Assembly: GCA_032622095.1 (NCBI GenBank)
Contig: CP136069.1
Span: 41,702,194 to 41,766,193 of the forward strand
Reading direction: 5' to 3'
DNA length: 64,000 nt
DNA from: Siphonodentalium dalli
Taxonomy: Eukaryota; Mollusca; Scaphopoda; Gadilida; Siphonodentaliidae
The first letter of the stretch is position 1; each line of letters starts with the position of its first letter. Both the position numbers and the translations under genes were made by a program. Of the stretch, positions 1 to 10,514 are shown in pieces. The notes below the pieces were generated by a model. The model ran no database searches, was not told the origin of the DNA, and saw nothing but the letters and a program-made list of their open reading frames with translations.

Positions 1-236
1 GTATATATCTTAATTTCGCGGAAGTCCACCAAATGTGGGTGGAATGTCCTGGTAGCAGCTGTATTACCGAGTCATCAAGGGAGGTAAACCCTGCATGGAG
101 TTTGATAAAAGTGATGGATTTTGTACAAATGGGTTGTGCTATTTCCTGTACCTTGAATAGCTCAGATATTGAGAACACCACACTGTGCATGGGCTGTCCA
201 GTTGACTGTTGTGATTTGTTTGCTTCCCAAGGTGTA

Positions 237-449
237 CAGTAATGCTCTAATTAATCGACCTCTTAACCACAGCAGAATTATGGGTAACTTTTCAGGATTT
301 AGTCGGAAATATGGCTTGTTGCCATTCCTCGGAAACCTCTCGCCGAGAGCTTTCCCATGAATGGCCACAAGCCATATTTCCGACTAAATCCTGAAAAGTT
401 ACCCATAATTCTGCTGTGGTTAAGAGGTCGATTAATTAGAGCATTACTG
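237..449. mobile_element. Pal-TA MITE, full length
   Basis: A 213-bp near-perfect palindrome starting CAGTAATGCTC and ending GAGCATTACTG, flanked by TA at 235-236 and 450-451. The arms contain CAGAATTATGGGTAACTTTT and its inverse. TA target and short CAGT ends suggest Tc1/mariner mobilisation. Confidence 0.8.
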
Positions 450-1455
450 TACTTAGATAATGGTTACATACTTTGTTGAAGTATACTGGATCTCATAATT
501 GATTGCAGTTACTTGTTGATTCCTAACGATTCATTTGTAGGGATGTTTCTCTAATAAGTTCAACAAACATCTGTAGACTGTGTGTTGACTTAGTAACTGA
601 ACATTCCAGTCAATAGACCATTCCATTTTATACCTTTAGAACCTAGTTGAAGAATGCATTCAAGTTTGAAGCAGTTTTACGATTGTTTCATGTAGACGGC
701 CACCCCTATAAGACTTAGATTATCGCATCCCCCCAGACACCCCCACTTCCCCTGTTGCCACTTTGAGTCAGAATTTTCCAACTGGTAATCAATTTTAACA
801 TAACATAATAATGGTCATTTCAGTCTGTAATTTTGACTGAACGTACCCGTAGGAAAATATTAAATTCTTGGTCCAAAAACGACATAATGTACACTACAGA
901 TTTCCAACTGTTTTTCCAGGGATGCTGGAAACACCAAAGGGCAAGGGGACAAACCAGTCAGGAGGGCACTTTTCGGGTACCCACTGGACTCCACTGGGCT
1001 AGGGCAAGGGGGACAAGTGACCCTGCATGCCCCCCCCCCTTCTCCGACTACCCTTGTTTTTACCCCAGAAACCTCCTCTGTCACCAAGTCCCTGGTGGGC
1101 CCTGCCATAAATCATGTGATGACATAATAACTACAATATGGATATGACTAAGTTTATTGCACTGCACACCAACTATGCACAGAGCTCCCATGCCCTAGCA
1201 TATGTTTGCAGTACATGGGAGACCGAACTGTTTTCCCACTGATATAAACTTCAATTATATTGAGCGAACAATAGCACACCACTGTGCTTCTCATATAATC
1301 AGCAGAATATTTTCATTATCATTCCATCTTTGCTTCAGGTTCAGATTTGTAATTAAGATCTTTGATCAAAGTTCTCAACTAAAGCCAAACACACATCAAC
1401 ATAGCACAGGATCAAACGAAATCCAAGGCCAAGCAAAGTTTCTATTCTGTTAGGC

Positions 1456-1721
1456 TATTTTATGATCGGAGCTGCATGCTGGTGCAGCATTAAAAATCAT
1501 GTGCCAGTGCATTCTCTTATATATGTGAGTCTATGTGAGTCTCCCATAGGGAGCCTCGCATATATAAGAAATGCACTGGCTTACAAGATCAAGGTAAATA
1601 TTGTTAGGCCAATGTATTCTCTTATATATGCGAGGCTTCCTATGGGTGACTCTCATATATAAGAGAATGCATTGGCACATGGTTTTTCACAAAATTTCAG
1701 GAAGCTCCAGTCATGGAAGGG
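1456..1721 (+). mobile_element. TTAA-3 element, left end degraded
   Basis: GATCGGAGCTGCATGCTGGTGCAGCA..., two hairpin cores with TCTCCCATAGGGAGCC loops, then CAGGAAGCTCCAGTCATGGA and AGGG-TTAA at 1722-1725. Confidence 0.75.
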
Positions 1722-2409
1722 TTAAAAAGCTCATTCAAACAGATGATGCAGGCAAAAACCTTGGTGTCAGCAAAAACCTATGTTATGCAACAAAGTCAAA
1801 TTTAATGACTATTGAACTGAAATTTAGTGCAAAATAATATTCATTCATTAATGCATTTCTATGCACCTGCTTTTTGCTATTCAATTATTGAATTTAATTT
1901 AGGCATTTCCTTTCAATAACTATTTAACTGAAATCCAGTGCAAAAAATATTCAATCATTAATGAATTTCTATGAACCTGCTTTTTGCTATTTAATTATTT
2001 AAGTTGATTTAGCCATTTACATATACAACATGTACTTCATATGTGACAAATATTTGATATCTTCTTCTGACCATACCTTATATAAGTCATATACTACTTA
2101 TTATTGATGCACACAATACTCTATTAGTAGGCTGCTAATACTTATCCTTTCCAATCTTTTATAAACAATCTTTCACCCATCTATACTCATTCTTCACTGT
2201 CACTTGTGTTTGTTTCTCATTCTCATCTAATCAACTATATATAGCTAAATATAATGATTATTATTATGAGCTAATAAACAAATTCAAAATTCAAAGTCAA
2301 AGAGGCAGCTTTTATATATGTGAGGCTCCATATGGGAGTTTTTTAAATTCATTTTTGAAAAAAAATAAAAAATTCATTAAGTTATTTCGAAATCGCCACC
2401 AACTTGTTA

Positions 2410-2640
2410 CATTAGATCAAGCCATGAATCACTACTCTGGCTAACAATGCCTGTTGAAATCATATTCCACCAGTACAAAACCTGGGAACTTTTTGATGTT
2501 GTGATCAATTCTGACAGAGAACTTTATAACATTGAACAAACAAGACAGGGAATATATTTCTTTGTTAATACTTGTTCCTCAAAAAACTACTTCACAATAA
2601 AAAGATAATAGAAATTGGAAGAAGTTTTCCTGTTAATTGG
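2410..2640 (+). repeat. Family H fragment
   Basis: Starts TTAGATCAAGCCATGAATC and continues with CATATTCCACCAGTAC, as in 55204-55570. The opposite end is not clear. Confidence 0.55.
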
Positions 2641-2708
2641 TGGGAAATGTTTAAATAATAATAATTGAAGTTCAACAAATGACCTGTGGTTGCTGTTGAA
2701 CATTTCCT
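2600..2708 (-). repeat. Family D fragment
   Basis: TTGGTGGGAAATGTTTAAAT and GTTCAACAAATGACCTGTGG...GTTGAACATTTCC; joins the Pal-TA half at 2711. Confidence 0.45.
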
Positions 2709-2710
2709 CT

Positions 2711-2820
2711 CGGGGAGAGCTTTCCGATGAATGGCAACAAGCCATATATCCGACTAAATCCTGAAAAGTTACCCATAATTCTGCTGTGGTTAAGGAGTCG
2801 ATTAATTAGGGCATTACTGT
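2711..2820 (+). mobile_element. Pal-TA MITE, right half
   Basis: From the central hairpin sequence GGGGAGAGCTTTCCGATGAA to GGGCATTACTG-TA; the left arm is missing. Confidence 0.7.
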
Positions 2821-3272
2821 ATATAATAGCCCTCCTGGGGTTAATATGAGGAGGCTACGGAATAGCCCTCATAAGATTTCCTGACTGGAATTCCCACCAT
2901 ATTATCCTAAGTGCCCACCTACACTAAATGTCCAGGAATGAGTTCTTTAATTGTGGAAGGAATCCCAACATCTTGCATTGATTTCATTATTCTCAAGGCA
3001 CAATTGACTTTTAGGGGACATTTATCGTAGTCTGATTACCAAAGGAATATTTCCATTCATGTAATCAAAATTCTTTGTTGTCTAGTGGAAACAGTGGCTT
3101 GGCTTATAGTCAGTACAGAATAGAATAGAACATTCATAGACCATTCTAATGGCATGGGCCCAGGCAATTATCTCATATTTATGGTTTGATGAATATAAGT
3201 GGTAGACAATTGAAGAGATTTTTCACCCAGGGGACTGCTAGCAGTTAATAGTATTACAAATTGAACTATGGT

Positions 3273-3421
3273 CAAGCCTTGAAATAGTGTCTGTCATTTG
3301 CAGAATGAAGTTCCCAGAGGGTGAATTTAGTGATGCTACCCCGCATAGTGGGCTAGCATCACCAAATTCACCCTCTGGGAACCTCATTCTGCAAATGACA
3401 GACACACTATTTCAAGGCTTG
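3273..3421. mobile_element. Pal-hAT MITE with perfect 8-bp TSD
   Basis: 149 bp, starting CAAGCCTTGAAATAGTG and ending with its inverse, enclosing one GAGGGTGAATTTAGTGATGC hairpin. Flanked by ACTATGGT at 3265-3272 and 3422-3429. CA...TG ends and an 8-bp TSD are typical of hAT elements. Confidence 0.85.
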
Positions 3422-3904
3422 ACTATGGTATCTCAAGTCTTGAGAAAGATTGATGAATTGTCATGGGTGGGAATAAAAAAAAATTCGGACTATTTATCAG
3501 TAGATTTATACGAGATAAGGACTTTTTTGCAATAATAGTAAGGCTTAAAAACAATTGTGCTTTACAATAATTTCACTGGCAAGCAAGAATTTTGTTTTTA
3601 TTGACATATCTTTTTCTGGCATTATAACTGCACAGGTGTAATTTGTTGAATTTAGGAACTGAAAAGAATGAAGCTTTTCATGTGGCAAATGTTTGATCAA
3701 TATTGGCAAAAATGACTCAAAGACAAACACTGTCTTCGGTTTGTTCTGCTTCTGCTTCATTTTGACATTGCTAGCTCATCTTTAGACCTACCGGTACTGA
3801 ACTTGAAACTTGATGGACCATGATTTTTAGTTCATGATTTAGTGTATTACATTCTGATTGTGCCATCACATACTGGTATGCAAAACTATCCCCAGCAAGT
3901 GATG

Positions 3905-4045
3905 TACCCTGTGCCAATGCATTCTCTTATATATGCGAGTCGACCATAGGTCGCCTCGCATATATAAGAGAATGCATTGGCCTAACAAATTTTTACAATT
4001 TTAATAATTTTTTCTTGTATTCTTTAACAATTTTATAATTTCACC
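3905..4045 (+). mobile_element. TTAA-2/TTAA-1 type fragment with one hairpin core
   Basis: ACCCTGTGCCAATGCATTCT, one GTCGACC-type hairpin, then the A/T spacer to TTTAACAATTTTATAATTTC. Terminal TTAA-CCCTT is not recognisable on either side. Confidence 0.6.
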
Positions 4046-4374
4046 CATACAGAGCCCCAGACAAACATGAGCAGACGACACTCTTCTATATGCTTCTATA
4101 TATGTGTGGGGCTCCCTGCAGGGTAATGGATGTTTTTTATTTGATGTCCTAAAAATTGTAAGAAACATTTATTTAAAAAAAATGTACTACAGTATACTTT
4201 AATGTCATAACTCCGAATTCTTAATGGGACTCTATTCACTTTTATAGTTGACATGTACATGTAGTTGCTATTACAAATAATCAAATTAAATATGTGATTT
4301 ACTTTATCTTCACTGAAATGCTAATGAGAATAAATCGTATTAATAATCACTATAACATGGTTCATGTAATTTAA

Positions 4375-4630
4375 CCCTTTACCCAACAAACTGGCCAAAA
4401 CCGGCCAAATAAAGCTTCAACAGCCTAAAATATCTTCGGTCTGTCTCAATAGAACCATACAAATATGGATATCATTGGAACTGGCTCCTTGACCACATTG
4501 TGATAGTTACAGTTATGCCCTGTGCCAATGCATTCTCTTATATATGCGAGTTGACCATAGGTCGCCTCGCATATATAAGAGAATGCATTGGCCTAAACAA
4601 AATCTTTTTTTAACACTTTTTACCATTTTT
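4375..4630 (+). mobile_element. TTAA-1 element, left part (interrupted)
   Basis: TTAA (4371-4374), then CCCTTTACCCAACAAACTGG, a unique stretch and one hairpin core, up to CACTTTTTACCATTTTT. The missing right part resumes at 6451, so the element is split by the 1.82-kb block between. Confidence 0.82.
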
Positions 4631-4705
4631 ATGTTTACCCATACCATAGTATGGTAAACATAATGTCGACGTCTGGATTGACCACTCGTCGTGTGTCCGT
4701 CCGTC

Positions 4706-4736
<31 letters not shown>

Positions 4737-6450
4737 GGACACTTTACGCATGGTGCGATAACTCAAAAATTTTCTATCTGATCGGAACCAAATGTATATG
4801 AGTTTCTCAGACCAAAATACAGATCGAGTTCAAATATGGGTTTGATCCGATTTATTTTAAAGGAGTTATGACCCTTTTTTCAAAAATAAAATTAAAAAAA
4901 CAAAATCCGATGCTAAAACCGAAGTATATTTTGTCCGATTGTGTTCATATTTGATATGTAGGTTTATGATGACATGCCCCTCATCTGTATAGTTTTTGGT
5001 ATTGATTGGTTGATCGGTTTAGAAAATAATTAACCCTTTACACACATGCTATCCAATGCAATAAGTTGAACATATTTCTTCTGATCTGCCTCATATTTCT
5101 TACCTAGGTTTTTCTTAGCATGTTCTTCGTTTGTATGGTTTTTGGTATTGTTTAATTAAACCTTTTCACTCTTATGTTTACTTAGAATTCACCCAAGCTG
5201 CTATGACTCAAAACATTTTTCATCTGATCAGCACCAAATTTGGTATATGAATTTATCACCCCTAAATACAGATCGAGTTCGAATATGGGTTTGATCCGAT
5301 ATATTTTAACAGAGTTATGACCCTTTATTTATAATTCAAGTAATTACTGCTGGGAATTTTAAGAGAACATTCTGGCAGACCATGTGTGTAATTGAAATGA
5401 GTTAATTATCACTAGGGACATGCTATAAAGCCTGATAGTGGTACTCTTGGCTGGCAGGATTTGTTATCATATTAATGTCAAATTGATTGATGGCTATCTG
5501 GTGGAGTTCTGTTTTCTGTGCAATATTAAGTTAACCCCTTTACTGAAACCGGTTCATTACTAAAGTTTATGTAAACACTATAGGACACCTATTCTAAAAT
5601 ATTAAATTGAAATAGTCCATTGTTACTTTGTAGGGATGTTTTACAGACATTGTTGTCTACATACACTGTTGTCTTATCTTAGACAAAAATTAATCCACAC
5701 ATTCCCAGTTCCATGATATGATGTCATTGCAAATGATTAACCCTCTCCACACATATGGTTTTGATGCTTTTCATTTGATCATTCTCCTATATTATGTCCA
5801 GGTTGATGGTGATCCACTTTTGATTTGCATGGATTTGGGATTAAAATTAAACCATTCCATAGACACATATTATGTGATAGACAGATATAATATTATCCAT
5901 TTCACTTTGATCCAGGTTCAGTAAGGGTTTCAATAAATCGCCAATTATATATTCATCATTAGAGGAAATGTCTTATTTTGAAATTCCCTCAATTGCATTT
6001 GGGCTCCAGGGTAATATTAATGGTGCTGGTATTCTTGAGACTGACTTATTGTATGGGTTTCTAAATCCAATGACATGCTTTGTATAGACTATTTTGTGTT
6101 TATCAGTTCATTAGTTTGGGTAAGATTAACCCTATTCTATCCGATTTGATAACTCAAATATTTCCATTGATTATGTTTATACATGTAGTTCTTGGCATAG
6201 TTGACAAGAACACACCCCTAACCTGCATAGTGAGGGTCATTTGGTTTATTTGATTAAAAATATTAACATCCTCCGCCAATCCTGTTGACACAATGTGATA
6301 ACTAAATATTTTTCACATGATCACTATATTAAGTGTGAATTGTTGAAACTTTAGCACTCGTGAAAAGGTTGATGTAAGGATTTATAAAAATAGCTAATTG
6401 CTATCGCCAAGGTATGGGTTAAACATCTGCCGATCGTGATCGGCCTCTCG
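4631..6450 (+). mobile_element. HINE/Helentron-like element, 1.82 kb
   Basis: Begins ATGTTTACCCATACCATAG and ends with the dyad GCCGATCGTGATCGGC plus CTCTCG. It is inserted in a T-run of a TTAA-1 element. It carries a GTCC/GTCT microsatellite at 4698-4735 and repeated internal blocks (GATCGAGTTCRAATATGGGT; CACACATGCTATCCAATGCA). No terminal inverted repeats or ORF. T-T insertion, a 3' hairpin and internal microsatellites fit HINE/pearl elements of invertebrates; this class is an inference. Confidence 0.6.
4698..4735 (+). repeat. GTCC/GTCT microsatellite
   Basis: GTCCGTCCGTCC followed by several GTCT units, inside the HINE-like element. Confidence 0.9.
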
Positions 6451-6588
6451 TTTCTTACATTCTTTAACAATTTTATAATTTTTAATGTGTTAAGCCAATG
6501 CATTCTCTTATATATGCGAGGCGACCTATGGTCGACTCGCATATATAAGAGAATGCATTGGCACAGGGCCCTTCTGTTGGGTGAAGGG
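6451..6588 (+). mobile_element. TTAA-1 element, right part
   Basis: TTTCTTACATTCTTTAACAA through the second hairpin core to GTTGGGTGAAGGG-TTAA (6589-6592). It continues exactly where the 4375-4630 part stops when compared with 30282-30661. Confidence 0.82.
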
Positions 6589-6985
6589 TTAACTTCAGCT
6601 GCTAAAAATTTGCATTGTGATGCTCACTGCATTGGTGGGATGCACACTGCATCAGCAGATTTTAATCACGATGTGCATCAAATAATTAACGCATGCATCG
6701 TTGTTGCCCAAGTAAATACTGGCTTTTAATGAGAACCGAGCTCAAGCTCAAAGGTAAACCACAGTCTACAGAGCATAGGAAGATCCATTTCATATAAATA
6801 TCTTGTTTTCGTCTGCTGGTCCAGATTGCATTACATGGAAAATCCACAGTTATCTGATAAAACCCAACCGAATGACTAGTTTTATCAACCAGACATGATC
6901 AGTGTCTGTTGGAAATCTCAGGGATATAGAAAAAAAACTTGTTTCTTAGCGTCTGTCAAGAAGAAAGAATGCGCGGATAAAAAAA

Positions 6986-7382
6986 GACTGCAAATAGTGT
7001 GTCTGTCATTTGCAGAATGAGGTCCCCAGGGGGTGAATTTAGTGATGCTATCCCGCACTGCGTGCTAGCATCATAAAATGTACTCTCTGGGAACTTCCTT
7101 CTGCTTAAACCTCAACTGCTATTTTAGGCTGTTGAAGCTTTATTTGGCCGGTTTGTTGGGTAAAGGGTTAAGGGATATAGAAACTTCTCAGAAGGGAAAA
7201 AGTTACTAAATACGTTGTTAACTTGAGCATATAGATATTTCCCAGAAGATGAGGCATAAGCAGAATGAGGTCCCCATAGGGTGAATTTGGCGATACTAGC
7301 CTGCTATGCGGGGTAGCATCACTAAATTCACCCTCTGGGGACCTCATTCTGTAAATGACAGACACACTACTTGCAGGTTTGA
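6986..7382. mobile_element. Pal-hAT MITE, long form, with TTAA-1 fragment inside
   Basis: GCAAATAGTGTGTCTGTCAT to ACAGACACACTACTTGCAGG with two hairpin blocks (7000-7105, 7258-7350). A TTAA-1 end (7121-7167 plus TTAA) sits in the middle where other copies read GGGAGACC. Confidence 0.7.
7121..7167 (-). mobile_element. TTAA-1 terminal fragment
   Basis: GGCTGTTGAAGCTTTATTTG...GGGTAAAGGG followed by TTAA; only one end of the element remains. Confidence 0.7.
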
Positions 7383-7834
7383 GGATGTCGATAGATAAAT
7401 CATAGGGATCTACTGACATTATTGGATGAAAATGTTTTAACTCTGATGTTCAGAAAAAAATCATGTTTGTTTTTTTCCTCATTATGCTGAAAAAAATTAG
7501 TGAATATCGAGGAATATCAGATAAAAGCTATGTAATAAGTCTAAAGGAGTTACTGAAAAGGGGAATGAGGATGTTAATGTCCATGTAATACAGCTGACTC
7601 CAGAACTGATTACTAGTAATCGTCTATAATTAGCCACTAATCTATGCCTTCTGTCAGTAATAATCCACTCCCAGATCATCTAAGAACACCTGGTTTTATC
7701 AATGGCACAGTATGCAAATCTCCCTGCTAAAGCTGCTTAACTTAAAGGTAAAAACTAACATAGAGCTTTGTATCTCAGGTATTCAAGTGAGATTTACCCA
7801 ACTTATTATAGTATAGTGATCTGTATCAGTTAGA

Positions 7835-8275
7835 AAGCCTGCAAATATTGTGTCTGTCATTTGCAGATTGAGGTCCCCAGAGGGTGAATTTAGTGATGCT
7901 ATCCCGCACAGCGGCCTAGAATAATCAAATTGACCCTCTGGGGACCTCATTCTGCTTGGGCCTAATCTTCTGTGAAATATATCTATGGTCTCAAATTAAC
8001 ATTGTTTTTATCTACTTTTCCCCTTTGTGAAGTTTCTATATCCCCTAATTTGTAGAAGATAAAATGCATAATCAAGGTGACTAATGGGTGAACATCACCA
8101 ACTTCAACTGGGGAACTTCAATCTGATCCTAGGTCTCCCATAGCAGTTGAGGCCTAAGCAGAATGAGATTCCCAGCTGATGAATATTTTGATGCTACCCC
8201 ACTGTGCAGGATAGCATCACTAAATTCACCCTCTGTGGGACCTCATTCTGCAAATGACAGACACACTATTTCAGT
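7835..8275. mobile_element. Pal-hAT MITE, long form
   Basis: AAGCCTGCAAATATTGTGTC at the left and GACAGACACACTATTTCAG at the right. Hairpin blocks lie near each end, with a non-palindromic middle (8000-8160) containing CCCCTAATTTGTAGAAGATA. Confidence 0.7.
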
Positions 8276-8612
8276 GTGAATAGTATGAACTACTTTCAGT
8301 TTCTGTTAATTATTCTAATTTTCATTTGCATAAACCACCACCCATAAGAGTAGACCTACAAGTGTTATTCAATTCCATTTGCAAACCCTTTCACCTCAAT
8401 TGTGTCAGAATTTTTCAACTGTACTTCCAAGTTTTCTATTAAATTTTTGAACATTTTTTTTTAAAACAAAACAGACTACATTGCCAGAAATGTCTCAACC
8501 AGTTGTCACAATTTTCTTATGAATCAAAAAGATAAAAACAAATATTATTTTCTGTTTTAAAACGTATTACTTCCATTTTTTCAGGCATGGAATTTACAAC
8601 TTTTGAAACTTT

Positions 8613-8978
8613 CAAGTCTGCAAATAGTGTGTCTGTCATTTGAAGAATGAGGTTCACAGAAGGTGAATTTAGTGACGCTATCCTGCACAGTGGGCTAGCA
8701 TCACCAAATTCACCCTCTGAGAACCTCATTCTGTTTAGACCTCATCTCAGTGTCTAGACTCAAATTAAAAAATTTGTTATTACTTTTCCCCTTCTGTTCA
8801 GTTTCTATATCCCCTAATTTGTAGAAGATAAAATACATAATCGAGGTTACTTAACGGTGAACATCACCAACTTCAACTGGGATACTTCAATCTGATCCTA
8901 CATGTAGATCTCCCATAGCAATTGAGGTCTAAGCAGAATGAGGTCCCCAGAGGGTGAATTTGGTGATGTTAGCCCATG
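8613..8978. mobile_element. Pal-hAT MITE, right end lost
   Basis: CAAGTCTGCAAATAGTGTG at the left. The same middle as 7835-8275 follows, then the second hairpin stops after GGTGATGTTAGCCC where the nested palindrome begins. Confidence 0.68.
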
Positions 8979-9284
8979 AAATTATGCCAAGTTGAAGTAT
9001 TCATTCATTGTATTTTGGCCTTGGAAAATCTATATACAATAATGCCCTAAATAATCGACTCCTTAACCACAGCAGAATTATGGGTAATTTTTCAGGATTT
9101 TGTCGGAAATATGGCTTGTTGCCATTCATCGGAAAGCTTGGCAACAAGCCATATTTCCAACTAAATCCTGAAAAATTACCCATAATTCTGCTGTGGTTAA
9201 GGAGTCGATTATTTAGGGCATTATTGTATATAGATTTTCTAAGGCCAAAATACAATGAATGAATACTTCAACTTGGCATAATTT
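8979..9284. repeat. 306-bp nested palindrome
   Basis: Arms of 58 bp (AAATTATGCCAAGTTGAAGT outward end) with about one mismatch, enclosing the Pal-TA element at 9037-9226. The left arm abuts a truncated Pal-hAT copy ending GTTAGCCC near 8975. Confidence 0.75.
9037..9226. mobile_element. Pal-TA MITE at the centre of a larger palindrome
   Basis: CAATAATGCCC...GGGCATTATTG with TA on both sides (9035-9036, 9227-9228). The flanks 8979-9036 and 9227-9284 are themselves complementary, so the element lies exactly on their dyad axis. Confidence 0.8.
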
Positions 9285-9662
9285 AGTAATCAAAGGGTTA
9301 ATACTCTGATTGTGAAGTTGGTTGCAAACAACCAATCGATGGCCCCTTCCTTAGCACCACCTGAGATGGCCTAATCACCACATTTGCCTGATATAATGAG
9401 CAACCTTTTCAAGTGTTCCTTTATTGATTGGACAATTTGTGTCTAAAAGCTCTTGTCAACACACCGGGCATCTTGTAGCCCAGCGATATCGGCAGCAAGA
9501 TGATGTATTTCTTTCTCGGACACTCAGCATCCAATCTTGCTAATGGTCTGCAAATATATTTTTTATTCATGTGTGGAACATGTAGCTATAAATAGTGCGA
9601 TTATTGGCAGTAAATCATGTTGTCTCTAATAGTGTGATCATAGCCATCCAACTTGTTAACCA

Positions 9663-9900
9663 ATTTTTATATGCCCTTTCTGACCTTTTTGAATAATTTT
9701 TTTTTATTTTCAGCCTGTCTGTCTGTTCAGTACATGTATATCAGTTTCGGAGTTCTGACCTATTTTTAGTTTAGACCTAAGTTTAGATTATTTGACTGGA
9801 ACCAAAGTATGTGTGTGCATGTGTTTCTCAGTCAATTTTCAAAAATAATGTCAAGTTGTAATATGGGTTTTGCCAAATGAATTTTGCAAGAGAATATATT
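9663..9900 (+). repeat. HINE-like internal fragment
   Basis: TTTTTATATGCCCTTTCTGA, CTGTCTGTCTG, then GACTGGAACCAAAGTATGTG and TAATATGGGTTTTGCC, resembling internal blocks at 4780-4870 and 18545-18745. Confidence 0.45.
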
Positions 9901-10022
9901 GCCACAGGGGTTTTCACAAAGCCAATTCATTATCTTATATATGCGAGACTCACACATAAAGAGAATGCACTGGCACAGGATCTTAATGATGCACCAGCAC
10001 AACTCTCATCATGAAAGGGTTG
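9901..10022. mobile_element. TTAA-3 element, degraded single core
   Basis: CACAGGGGTTTTCACAAAGC, a damaged hairpin (CTTATATATGCGAGACTC), then GATGCACCAGCACAACTCTC and ATCATGAAAGGGTTGA. It ends about 190 bp before the first EXT1 exon. Confidence 0.6.
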
Positions 10023-10211
10023 ATAGGGAATGATTTATCAAGACTAAATAATAAAACATAATGTTCCTACAGGTGAATGAATGAAAATACATAAAGTATA
10101 CCTCTACCTGTTGTCAGTTTATATATCTGGGCTGTGGAGAGACTACTAGTAAGTATCTGGTTACCAAGAATACCTGACAATTTTTAAGATTTGGCTAAAT
10201 TTCTATTTTAG

Positions 10212-10338
10212 GTTCCTAGAGAGCTTACAAGCTGCTTGTATTCCGGTATTATTGAGCAATGGCTGGGAGGTTCCATTCTCAGAAGTTATCACTTGGAATA
10301 AAGCCTCTGTTTGGGCAGATGAGCGTTTACTTCTCCAG
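10212..10338 (+). CDS. EXT1: EXT1 (exostosin-1) internal exon
   Basis: Encodes part of exostosin-1, a Golgi type II membrane glycosyltransferase that works with EXT2 to polymerise heparan sulfate (GlcA/GlcNAc). The 127-bp exon supplies the last base of an Arg codon and then 42 codons starting [20 protein letters not shown] and ending ADERLLLQ. From memory this aligns without gaps to the C-terminal part of the exostosin (GT47) domain of animal EXT1, near human residues 347-388; WADERLLLQ resembles the fly ttv form. Boundaries: acceptor ctattttag|G after a pyrimidine-rich tract with a plausible branch site (ggctaaat), and donor CAG|gtatgt. The intron enters in phase 2 and leaves in phase 0. No stop or frameshift is present, so this looks like a functional exon. 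The exon for the upstream residues (CLVPRGRRLGS region) is not in the preceding 10.2 kb as far as I can see. Confidence 0.96.
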
Positions 10339-10514
10339 GTATGTATAGACGCTTTTCATTGTGTGACTTCACTTATGACAGTCATGCTAATAGCAAGGAG
10401 ATGGTCTGTATTTTCGCTGAGTGTACAAGTAATGCATCCTTAAATCATTTTAAGAGTGTAATTCTTACTGAGCAGTGCTCTGTTTTGGCCCTTGCTCAGT
10501 TATAGGCCCACCCT

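Larger units (their letters stand above)
1..10211 (+). other. EXT1: EXT1 upstream intron (3' part)
   Basis: Inferred intron ending in ctattttag at 10211. No upstream EXT1 exon was recognised in it. The sequence is mostly dispersed repeats listed individually. Stretches such as 650-1450 and 7390-7830 show nothing I can name. Confidence 0.7.

Noticed and set aside
833-1147. A 104-codon frame near the window start, considered as an upstream EXT1 exon
   Set aside because: It does not contain the CLVPRGRRLGS-type residues expected before FLESLQAA and resembles no known protein.
1462-1662. Frames reading LCQCILLYMRV/ECIGLAYIRE in many places
   Set aside because: Translations of the recurrent GCCAATGCATTCTC hairpin core in TTAA elements; present on both strands.
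3225-3240. CACCCAGGGG word considered as the HPGG motif of the next EXT1 exon
   Set aside because: It lies upstream of the first exon on the same strand and has no EXT1 residues around it.
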